In this document: one piece after another, positions 24,387-32,225 of the stretch
How positions within the stretch are numbered: the first letter of the stretch is position 1
Layout of the letters: every line of letters begins with the position of its first letter
Assembly: GCA_019745195.1 (NCBI GenBank)
Contig: JAIETL010000014.1
Span: forward strand, 1-57,867
Origin: Beijerinckiaceae bacterium
GTDB lineage: Bacteria; Pseudomonadota; Alphaproteobacteria; Rhizobiales; Beijerinckiaceae
DNA: 57,867 nucleotides
Direction: 5' to 3'
Position numbers and translations under genes: made by a program
The notes under the pieces: generated by a model
What the model was told of the DNA's origin: nothing
Seen by the model: only the letters and a program-made list of their open reading frames with translations
The model's database searches: none

Positions 24387-25346
24387 TCAGACCCGCTCGA
24401 CGAGGCGTTCCTGCGCCTGGAACCAGCGATAGGTCATCTCGATGCCGGAGCGCAGGTCGTAGCGCGGCGACCAGCCCAGCGCGGCGAGCCGGCCGCTGTC
24501 GGTGAGCTTGCGCGGCGTGCCGTCCGGCTTGCTACGGTCGTAGACGAAGCGCCCCTCGTAACCGACGACGTCGGCGATGAGTTCGGCGAGGCCGGCGATG
24601 GCGATGTCGGAACCGGTGCCGACATTGATGTGGAGCGTGTCGGAATAGTGCTCCACCAGATGCAGGCACGCAGCGGCGAGATCGTCGACATGGAGGAACT
24701 CGCGCATCGGGGTGCCGCTCCCCCAGATTTCGACGGTGTCGCTGCCCCTGATTTTGGCATCGTGGATCTTGCGCATCAGGGCGGGCAGCACATGGCTCGA
24801 ACCGAGATCGAAATTGTCGTTCGGGCCGTAGAGATTGGTCGGCATCGCCGAGATGAAGTCATGCCCGAACTGCCGCCGATAGGATTCGGCGAGCTTCAGC
24901 CCGGCGATCTTGGCGATGGCATACCATTCATTAGTGGGTTCGAGCGGCCCGGTCAGCAGCGCCTCCTCGCGGATCGGCTGCTCGGCCAGCTTCGGATAGA
25001 TGCAGGTCGAGCCGAGGAAGAGCAGCTTGGCGACGCCGACGCGCGCGGAGGCATGGATGACGTTTCCCGCGATCATCAGGTTGTCGTAGAGGTAGTCGGC
25101 CGGATAGGTCGCGTTGGCGAGGATGCCGCCGACCTTGGCCGCCGCCAGCAGCACGACATCGGGGCGCTGACGATCGAGGAAGCGCCCGACCTCGTCCTGA
25201 CGGCGGAGATCGGCCTCGGCACGGGTGGCGACGATCGTGTCCACCCCGCGCGCCTGCAGGGCCCTCAGCAGGGCCGAGCCGACCATCCCCCTGTGGCCGG
25301 CGACCCAGACGCGACGGCCCGAAAGACTGAAAAGAGGGGCGTTCAT
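24387..25346 (-). CDS. fcl: GDP-L-fucose synthase (GDP-4-keto-6-deoxymannose epimerase/reductase)
   Basis: The 319-residue protein has VWVAGHRGMVGSALLR, LLAAAKVGGILAN, LFLGSTCIYPKLAEQPI and NEWYAIAKIAGLKL, the full set of GDP-fucose synthase motifs. It converts GDP-4-keto-6-deoxy-D-mannose (made by Gmd at 35248-36321) to GDP-L-fucose using NADPH. The ATG at 25346 has AGGATCGG upstream; a GTG two codons earlier is possible. It lies upstream of rmlC on the same strand. gmd is 10 kb away in a different operon. Confidence 0.96.
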   Translation of the reverse strand: MNAPLFSLSGRRVWVAGHRGMVGSALLRALQARGVDTIVATRAEADLRRQDEVGRFLDRQRPDVVLLAAAKVGGILANATYPADYLYDNLMIAGNVIHASARVGVAKLLFLGSTCIYPKLAEQPIREEALLTGPLEPTNEWYAIAKIAGLKLAESYRRQFGHDFISAMPTNLYGPNDNFDLGSSHVLPALMRKIHDAKIRGSDTVEIWGSGTPMREFLHVDDLAAACLHLVEHYSDTLHINVGTGSDIAIAGLAELIADVVGYEGRFVYDRSKPDGTPRKLTDSGRLAALGWSPRYDLRSGIEMTYRWFQAQERLVERV

Positions 25347-25453
25347 CGGCACCGATCCTGAAAGACACGCCTAGATAACGCCCGGCATCGCGGTTCACAA
25401 GCGGGCGAGCGCTTGACCCTCCCCAGCCGGACCGATATTGAGCAGGTCCTTGA

Positions 25454-25498
25454 ATGAATTGGGCAAGTTCAACTCCCATTGGGCAACTTTCTCGGTAA
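25454..25498 (+). CDS. Possible 14-codon leader frame, or displaced start of the RgpF-like gene
   Basis: ATG at 25454 (AGCAGG nine bases upstream) opens MNWASSTPIGQLSR and stops at TAA 25496-25498. It overlaps the beginning of the RgpF-like frame by 20 bases in another phase. It contains one of two ATTGGGCAA copies (25458-25466 and 25478-25486). Either it is a leader peptide, or a small insertion/deletion has cut the true ATG from the downstream gene. Confidence 0.3.
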   Translation: MNWASSTPIGQLSR

Positions 25499-26534
25499 CG
25501 AAATCACCGCCGACGGGAGCCAGAAGCGCAGTATCCCGAAGCTTTGCCTTTTTGCCCATTATGATCAGGACGGTCTGATCGGCGATCATGTCAGGGCGTA
25601 TCTCGATGCGCTGGGCGGCTGCGGGTTCAGCATCGTCGTCATCTCCACCGCACCGCTCGTCGCCGAAGCCTGCAAGGCCCTGCCGCCCCATGTGCTCGAC
25701 GTGATCGTGCGCGAGAATTCCGGGCTCGATTTCGGCTCCTGGGCGCATGGCTTTCGCGAGTGGGCGCATCGTTGCGAGGGCGATCTGCTGCTCGCCAATG
25801 ACAGCGTCTATGCGCCGGTGGGAGATCTCGAAGCCGCGCTCGCCCGGCTGACGGCGGAGAAGGCCGACATCTTCGGCATGGTCGCCAGCAACGAGGTGCG
25901 GCCGCATCTGCAAAGCTGGTTCCTGCTGTTCCGCGACCAGGTCTGGCGCCATCCCGATTTCAGCGCGTTCCTGAATCAGCCCTTCGGCGATTTCACCAAG
26001 ACCGAGGTCATCCTGCGCGGCGAGGTCGGCCTGGCCGAATTCGCCAAGCGCAACGGCTTTCGAATGCATGCCGCGTTCCCGCGCCAGGACGCCGGCACCC
26101 TGCCGCTGACGATCGTCGTCAACCCGACGCATTTTCTCTGGCGCGAAATCGTCTGCGACGCCGAACTGCCTTTCATCAAGGTCCAGTTGCTGCGCGACAA
26201 CCCGATGATGCTGCCTGAACTCTCCGACTGGAAGACCATCGCAGCCGCGCGCGCGCCGCTCATGGAAGGGCTCATCGAAAGCCATCTGCAGCGCGTCGGC
26301 CGGCAACCCGACGTGGAGCGCGATCACCCGGCCAGGAACCTCTTCGCCGACTATGTGCGGCGCGACTATGTTGCGGCCCGCGCGGGCGACCGCATGGCGC
26401 AATGGCTCAACCGGCTTCGCTTCAGGGTGACATTGCTGCCGGCGCAATTGCGCGACATCGTCGAGCCCATCCCGGTGATCGGCCCTGCGCTGAAGGCCGC
26501 CTGGCACTTCGCCAAGGGCGACCGCAGGGCCTGA
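25479..26534 (+). CDS. RgpF-like rhamnan synthesis protein
   Basis: The 351-residue frame begins the conserved block at KLCLFAHYDQDGLIGDHV, with VIVRENSGLDFGSWAHGF, LLANDSVYAPVGDL and FWLLF-like SWFLLFRDQVW plus NPTHFLWREI. This matches the RgpF family of rhamnose-polymer glycosyltransferases, cytoplasmic or membrane-associated. Its place beside the rhamnose operon fits. The only in-frame initiation codon before the conserved part is a TTG at 25479 without a Shine-Dalgarno; see the ATG at 25454. The gene ends 29 bp from the 3' end of the convergent fusion gene. Confidence 0.85.
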   Translation: MGNFLGNEITADGSQKRSIPKLCLFAHYDQDGLIGDHVRAYLDALGGCGFSIVVISTAPLVAEACKALPPHVLDVIVRENSGLDFGSWAHGFREWAHRCEGDLLLANDSVYAPVGDLEAALARLTAEKADIFGMVASNEVRPHLQSWFLLFRDQVWRHPDFSAFLNQPFGDFTKTEVILRGEVGLAEFAKRNGFRMHAAFPRQDAGTLPLTIVVNPTHFLWREIVCDAELPFIKVQLLRDNPMMLPELSDWKTIAAARAPLMEGLIESHLQRVGRQPDVERDHPARNLFADYVRRDYVAARAGDRMAQWLNRLRFRVTLLPAQLRDIVEPIPVIGPALKAAWHFAKGDRRA

Positions 26535-26563
26535 GCGGCCCTGACTGCTTCTCGAGGCCCGGC

Positions 26564-29500
26564 TCAGACCAGAGCCGCGATATAGCGCTCGGCAAGCTTG
26601 TCCTTGGAATGCTCGTCGCCGGAGCGGGCCTTGGCGGCCTGGCCCATGCGCCGGGCGAGTTCCGGAGCCTTGAGCAGATCGATGATGTGAAAGGCGAGCG
26701 CGTCGATGTCGCCGATCTCGCAGACATGGCCGGTGACGCCGTCGTCGATGATCTGGGGCGAGGCTCCGGCCCGCGTCGCGACGACCGGCAATCCGGCCGT
26801 CTGCGCCTCGAGGACGACATTGGGCATGCCTTCCCGATGGGAGGTCAGCAGCATCACGTCAGCGCCCGCGAGCAGATTGGGCACGTCGTCGCGGCGGCCG
26901 AGCAGGCGGACGTTTCCGCCCAGGCCGAGCTTGCTGATCCGCTCCTGGAGGACCGGCCGCATCGCGCCCACGCCGGCGATCACGAAACGCGCCGCCGGGA
27001 CGGTGTCGATGACATGACGGGCGACCTCGATGAAATCGAACGGGCCCTTCTCGGCCGACAGCCGGAAGACGCCGAGCACGAGCGGCGCATCGGGCGGCGC
27101 GTCGATTTCGGCCCTCAGCGCCGCGCGGGCATTCGGGGCGACATCGGAAAACATCGCCGGGTCGATCGCGTTGGGAATGGTGGTCGCGCGGTCGCGGTCG
27201 ATGCCGATCCAGTCCGCATAGTCGTCGACGGCGCCCTTGAAGTTGCCGGTGAAGCGCAAAGCGCCGGACCGCGCGGTCATCCGGTAGGCCGGGAGCAGCG
27301 TCGGCTGGTAGATGTAATCGAAATTGGTCGGATTGTAGTTTCGAAACGAGGTGACGATCCGCTCGATACCCAATCCGCGCGCTGCAGCCGCAAACACGAT
27401 GTTGGGCTCGTCGAGCTGGGCCATGACGACATCGGGCTTCACGGCGTAAAGAGCCGCCGAGGCGCGGAAAAAGGAAGACCGCGCCGACGGGCCGACAAGT
27501 CGCTCGAGATCGCCCAGCCCGGCGATGTCGGGGAAGCGCGCGATGACGTCCAGCGTCGAGACATCCGAGGCGTCGTAATGCGCGATCCCGCTGGCCGTGA
27601 GTCGCGGCAGATAGTGCCCGTTGCTGCCCTTGAGGCTGCTATAAGTGATGAAGGTCACCCGGTAGCCCTGAGCCTTCAGGCCCTGGGCCAGATAGAGCCA
27701 TTGCCGCTCGGCGCCGCCTGGCGGCAGGGCGTGGGTACACACGGCGATATGGGCGCCGGGCTTGAGGGCGAAACCGGCCCCGTCGCCCGGCTGGAAGAAA
27801 CGCGCCACCGCATCGGGATTATCCGGGACGCTCGCCTCCGCCGAGATCGTGCGATAGGTCATGTCGAGCAACGGCCGCGTCTCGTCCGTGACCGGCACAA
27901 TCCAGTAAGGCGCACGGAACCGCCGCTCCGGCGCGGTTTCCGAGAAGATGGCGTTCTGGTCGAAGATCGAGTAGCGGCCGCCGCCTTCCTCGGTGATCAT
28001 CGCATGCGAGCAGCGCAGCGGCGGCAACTGCAGCGCGCCTTCGAACACCGCATACTCGCCGACGAGCTCCTGGTTCGGCGCATGCCGGATCGCCGGCAGA
28101 TGGCCGGAATACAACTGGTGTCCGGGGCCGAAATGAAGCGGCTGCGACTTCATCAGCCGCTTGGCCAGGCGGCGGTTCGAGAACACGCCGATGCGCTCGC
28201 GCCAGAGCTTGAGCAGCCGGGAGAGGCGTCCCGATCTGTCGTTCCGGAAATCGATCTCGCACATCACCTCGTCGGTGAACGGGTCGGCATAGGCGATGCG
28301 CCTGACGCCGAGCGAGCGCAGCGTCGAGATCGCCGCATGATCGAGTTTCAGGATCGCCTCGCGGTCGAGCATCACCACGATCGCCCCGTTCAGGCGCTGC
28401 AGTCGTGTCGTATCGGAGACCGACAGAGGCTGGCTCAGATCGGCGAACGGGACCGACTGCAATTCGCCTTCGAGCGGCCGCAGGCCCGGCTCCTCGGCGG
28501 CCCGCAGCACGTAATTGGTCACGCAGGAGGGAATCTTGACCGGCGCGTCGATCTCGTCGGACAGATCCTGCGCCGAGATCGTGCCGACGACGAAGAGCCC
28601 GCCGCGGATCGGGTGGACCATCGGCGAGGGCTCGGCGACAGCGCGGCTCCTGACCTGCCGCTCCGACACGTCGGGCAGGACGGCCGGGTGATGGCGCAGC
28701 CAGGATTCGAGCGTCGCCACGTTCCAGACCTGATAGGCCGAGAAGCTGCCCTCGGCGCGCTGGCGCTGGAAGAAGCGCTCTATGCCCTCGCGCCCGAAGG
28801 CGGCTGCCAGCCGGCTGTCGTCGGATTCCAGCAGGTTGCCGGCGGTTCCGAGCAGGGCGTTGCGCGCCCAGTCCGTCATCGGCAAGGCGAAGCCCTGCTT
28901 GGGCAGATCGATCAGTTCGCGCGGCAGATAGCGATAGGCGATCTCCTTGAGGACGAGTTTGCCCCTGCCGTTGCGGATCATCATGTCGTCCGACAGACGC
29001 TCGGCGAAGCGGGCCAGCTCGACGTTCAGGAACGGCGTGCGCACCTCCAGCGAGTGCTGCATGCTCATCCGGTCGACCTTGGGGATCACCGCGCCGGGCA
29101 GGTAATTGTCGACGTCCTGACGGCGCATCGCGGCCAGCAATCCCGGCCGTGCGAGATCGAGATCGGCCCTGAGGCCGTTGATGTGCCGGCTGAAGCCCTC
29201 CGGGACGAAGCCCAGCAGCTCCTGCAGATGCGGCTCGTGCGCCACGAGGATCCGGTTGCCGTAATAGGTCTGGCCCGGCTGCCAGCGCGGCAGCCTGCCC
29301 TCGTCATGCAGTTGCTGGTCGGCGAGCGTCGCGAAATAGCGGCCATAGCCGCCGAACATCTCGTCGCCGCCATCGCCGGAGATCGCGACGGTCACATGCT
29401 TGCGGCAGAACTGCGAGAGCATGTAGGTCGGCAGGCAGGAGCTGTCGCCATTGGGTTCGTCGAGCACCTTGCCGACGCCGAGCAGGAAATCGGCGCTGTT

Positions 29501-30487
29501 GGGCTCGACGATCTCCTCGTAATGTTCCGTTCCCAGATGCTTTGCGAAGATGCGCGCCGTCTCGTGCTCGCTTTCCGGAGCGCCCTTGAAGCCGATCGAA
29601 AATGTCTTCAGCGGCGCGTCGAGACGGCGGCGCACAAGCGCGCAGACCGTCGAAGAATCGACGCCGCCCGAGAGGAATGCGCCGAGCGGAACGTCGGCGA
29701 TCATCCGGCCCTGGAGCGAGCGGACGAGGATGTCTTCCAGTTCGTCGGCGAGCGAGGCCATCGAGCGGCCCTGGAAGAGATCATGTCCGGGGTCGAACCT
29801 GAAATAGCGCTGGATCTCGCTTTCGCCATCGGCCGAGATGCGCATCCAGCAGCCGGGCGGCAGCTTCTTGACGGCGGCATAGATCGTCCGCGGCGCGCCG
29901 ATATACTGGAAGGTCAGCAACTCGGCCATGGCGTCGAGATCGACCGTGCCGTCGAAGCCCGGCACCTTCTCGATCGCCTGCAGCTCGGAGGCGAAGGCCA
30001 GGCCCTTGCCCGGCAGGTCCATGTAGTAGAGCGGCTTCTCGCCGAAGGGATCGCGCGCGATCAGCGTCTCGCCCGAGCGCGTGTCGAACGCCGCGAAGGC
30101 GAACATGCCGTCGAGCCGGCTGATCCAGTCGACGCCGTGCAGGGCGATGCCTTCGAGCAGCACCTCGGTGTCGGTCCTGCCGCGCAGATGCACGCCGGCC
30201 TGTTCGAGTTGCAGCCGCAGCGCAGGGAAATTATAGATCTCGCCGTTGAAGGTGATCCACCAGCGACCGTCGCCGCTGACGAAGGGCTGCAGGCCGGCGT
30301 CGGAGGTGTCGATGATCGCAAGCCGCTTCTGGCCCAGCACGCAGCGGCCTTCCGGGTCGCGCCAGACGCCGTCGCCATCGGGACCGCGATGGCTGATGCT
30401 GTCGGACATCGCCTTGACGACTGTTTCGGCGACCGGACCTTCAAAAGGCTTCCGGCGGGGCAGAACGAGACCCGCGATTCCACACAT
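26564..30487 (-). CDS. Asparagine-synthetase-type amidotransferase fused to a GT4 glycosyltransferase
   Basis: The 1307-residue fusion begins with an N-terminal class II glutaminase domain: Cys2 in MCGIAG, SHRGPDGDGVW, FNGEIYNF and GRTDTEVLLEG. The synthetase ATP-pyrophosphatase domain follows (FLSGGVDSSTVCAL, AISGDGGDEMFGGYGRYF, DRMSMQHSLEVRTPFL), to about residue 620. A linker of about 300 residues contains GGGRYSIFDQNAIFSE, resembling the domain shared with the genes at 18573 and 46121. A GT4 domain makes up the last 390 residues (HALPPGGAERQW, GVFRLSAEKGPFDF, REGMPNVVLEAQTAGLPVVATRAG). AsnB-like enzymes in O-antigen loci amidate uronic acids, which I infer here because ugd and an epimerase are in the same locus. 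The start at Met-Cys is fixed by glutaminase chemistry. Confidence 0.9.
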   Translation of the reverse strand: MCGIAGLVLPRRKPFEGPVAETVVKAMSDSISHRGPDGDGVWRDPEGRCVLGQKRLAIIDTSDAGLQPFVSGDGRWWITFNGEIYNFPALRLQLEQAGVHLRGRTDTEVLLEGIALHGVDWISRLDGMFAFAAFDTRSGETLIARDPFGEKPLYYMDLPGKGLAFASELQAIEKVPGFDGTVDLDAMAELLTFQYIGAPRTIYAAVKKLPPGCWMRISADGESEIQRYFRFDPGHDLFQGRSMASLADELEDILVRSLQGRMIADVPLGAFLSGGVDSSTVCALVRRRLDAPLKTFSIGFKGAPESEHETARIFAKHLGTEHYEEIVEPNSADFLLGVGKVLDEPNGDSSCLPTYMLSQFCRKHVTVAISGDGGDEMFGGYGRYFATLADQQLHDEGRLPRWQPGQTYYGNRILVAHEPHLQELLGFVPEGFSRHINGLRADLDLARPGLLAAMRRQDVDNYLPGAVIPKVDRMSMQHSLEVRTPFLNVELARFAERLSDDMMIRNGRGKLVLKEIAYRYLPRELIDLPKQGFALPMTDWARNALLGTAGNLLESDDSRLAAAFGREGIERFFQRQRAEGSFSAYQVWNVATLESWLRHHPAVLPDVSERQVRSRAVAEPSPMVHPIRGGLFVVGTISAQDLSDEIDAPVKIPSCVTNYVLRAAEEPGLRPLEGELQSVPFADLSQPLSVSDTTRLQRLNGAIVVMLDREAILKLDHAAISTLRSLGVRRIAYADPFTDEVMCEIDFRNDRSGRLSRLLKLWRERIGVFSNRRLAKRLMKSQPLHFGPGHQLYSGHLPAIRHAPNQELVGEYAVFEGALQLPPLRCSHAMITEEGGGRYSIFDQNAIFSETAPERRFRAPYWIVPVTDETRPLLDMTYRTISAEASVPDNPDAVARFFQPGDGAGFALKPGAHIAVCTHALPPGGAERQWLYLAQGLKAQGYRVTFITYSSLKGSNGHYLPRLTASGIAHYDASDVSTLDVIARFPDIAGLGDLERLVGPSARSSFFRASAALYAVKPDVVMAQLDEPNIVFAAAARGLGIERIVTSFRNYNPTNFDYIYQPTLLPAYRMTARSGALRFTGNFKGAVDDYADWIGIDRDRATTIPNAIDPAMFSDVAPNARAALRAEIDAPPDAPLVLGVFRLSAEKGPFDFIEVARHVIDTVPAARFVIAGVGAMRPVLQERISKLGLGGNVRLLGRRDDVPNLLAGADVMLLTSHREGMPNVVLEAQTAGLPVVATRAGASPQIIDDGVTGHVCEIGDIDALAFHIIDLLKAPELARRMGQAAKARSGDEHSKDKLAERYIAALV

Positions 30488-30824
30488 GAACTTGTTCCGG
30501 GAAAGCAGCTTCAGACGGCGCTGGATACGCCGGGGAAGGCATGTAGTCAAACCTGCGGGCACGCGGTTTTGCACCGTATCGAGGTTCGGCCATCCGCTTG
30601 ACAGTCATGATACTTCGGGTGAAGCAGCCGCGTGGCGGCGGCGAGAACGCGAAGCTGCCGACGGACCTTTCCGATGATGTCGACTGTTCTCCCTGTCACC
30701 CGCTCATGCTCCCGCATGACCTCGACCGGCGGCATGGCGCAGTCTTGCCGCGACCCCGTGCGCCAGGGCGGCCGCAGGCGCTCCCGAACCCCGGCCCGGT
30801 CATTCTGAGGCGCCACGCACCCTG
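30488..30824. other. Divergent intergenic region
   Basis: These 337 bp lie between two genes transcribed away from each other, so two promoters are expected. It contains relatively AT-richer patches near 30590-30690. I could not define promoter boxes and see no gene. Confidence 0.5.
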
Positions 30825-32225
30825 ATGTCCGCTCCTGTCCCATCTGGTCGGCAACGCTCGGCCGCGCTGCCTCTGATCGGTTTTCTCGCCGTCTCCGCGA
30901 TCGCTTTCTGGGCCTTGCGGATCGGCTACTGGTCGCGGACGTTCGAGGAGCCGTTTTCCGACATCGGCGACTACATCACCGTCGCGCGGATGATCGTGAC
31001 GCAGTTCACCTTCGGCATCCCGCCCGACCAGATGGCCTATTACACGCCGGCGACGCCAAGCGCGATCGCGGTCTCGATCTGGCTCGGCGGGGCGCAGTTC
31101 GAGGCGGTCTACCGCGTGATGATCCAGACGCTGGCCTTCGCCGCCGCGCTGGCTCTGGCGCTCGAACTCGGCAAGTCGACGCGCCGGCCCTGGCTGGGGG
31201 CCGCCTTCCTCGCCATCGTGGCGCTGAGCCGCCCGTCGATCTTCTGGAGCTACAAGCTCTCGACGGAAGGGCTGTCGGAGGCGCTGCTGATGGCGACGAC
31301 CGCGCTCGCGCTGCGGGCCGTCCGCACGGGCAGTCCGGCTTCGGCCTTCTTCGCCGGAGCCAGCGCCATCCTGCTCGGGCTGAACCGTCCGCAATATGTG
31401 CCGGCGGCGCTGGCGCTGCCGGTCCTGATGGCGTTCTGCCATTGGCTGAGCGGCCGTCTCTCCGGTCCGGCCGCGCGCCCGCGCCTGCTGCTGCGCCTGT
31501 TCGCGGCCGGGATGGCGGGGCTGATGCTCGCATGGTCGCCCTGGATCATCCGGAACTACCGCCAGTTCGACGCCATCGTGCCGCTTTCGACCACCGGCTA
31601 CGAAAGTTTCCTGTGGGACAGCGGTGCAGGCTCGATCAGCCCCGTCGGCTACACCGAACTGCGCCTGTCAGATGGCGAGGTGTTGCGGCAGTTCGGTATC
31701 CGCAACATTCAGCGGCTGGCCCAGCGCTACCCCAACGAGATTGACCGGCGTGACTTTCTCGGTCGCATCGCGGCCGCATGGCTGCGCGAGAACATTGCCT
31801 ACTATCCCTCTCTGGTTAAGCAGCGGCTCTGGCGCTTCATCAACGTCAACGGCGCATCCGGGCTGACGAAGGTCCCGCGCGAGGCGCTGTTCACGACGCT
31901 GCCGGCAGGCGCCGACCCGGCGGCGGCGCGAAGAAACGTGCTCGACCGCATCCTGCTCGACAAGTCGCCCATAATCGTCTGGCTGGCCTTGGCCGGGCTC
32001 GCGCTGGCGCTGCTGCGGCGGCCGGCCGTCGGGCTGGCGCTGGCCTGCCTGTGGGTCACGCCCTGGTTCATGGTCGCGCTCATCGTCACGGCCGAACGCG
32101 CGGTCGAGCCGCTGATCCCGGCGACGATCTGGCTCGCCTTCTATGGCGTCGCCGAAGCCGCGCTGCTGGCCTGGGGTCTGCTGCGGCGCAGATCATGGCT
32201 GCAGGCTCAGCCGACGGCCTCATAG
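30825..32225 (+). CDS. Membrane glycosyltransferase-like protein (GT-C/PMT type)
   Basis: The 466-residue protein has about ten transmembrane helices. A large first extracytoplasmic loop carries an acidic cluster (TFEEPFSDIGDYITVARMI), and later loops carry charged blocks. This is the GT-C pattern (PMT/ArnT/GT39-GT83-like), in which acidic residues in the first loop bind a polyprenyl-phosphate sugar and transfer occurs in the periplasm. It could glycosylate lipid A, lipid carriers or the polymer; the donor is unknown. Its last 19 bases overlap the end of the convergent gene. Confidence 0.75.
   Translation: MSAPVPSGRQRSAALPLIGFLAVSAIAFWALRIGYWSRTFEEPFSDIGDYITVARMIVTQFTFGIPPDQMAYYTPATPSAIAVSIWLGGAQFEAVYRVMIQTLAFAAALALALELGKSTRRPWLGAAFLAIVALSRPSIFWSYKLSTEGLSEALLMATTALALRAVRTGSPASAFFAGASAILLGLNRPQYVPAALALPVLMAFCHWLSGRLSGPAARPRLLLRLFAAGMAGLMLAWSPWIIRNYRQFDAIVPLSTTGYESFLWDSGAGSISPVGYTELRLSDGEVLRQFGIRNIQRLAQRYPNEIDRRDFLGRIAAAWLRENIAYYPSLVKQRLWRFINVNGASGLTKVPREALFTTLPAGADPAAARRNVLDRILLDKSPIIVWLALAGLALALLRRPAVGLALACLWVTPWFMVALIVTAERAVEPLIPATIWLAFYGVAEAALLAWGLLRRRSWLQAQPTAS

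Noticed and set aside
26402..30601. A 1399-codon open frame on the + strand opposite the synthetase/glycosyltransferase fusion
   Set aside because: Its translation is a low-complexity run of Arg, Asp, Gly and His with no family motif, the usual shadow of a GC-rich gene. The minus-strand frame has complete catalytic motifs.
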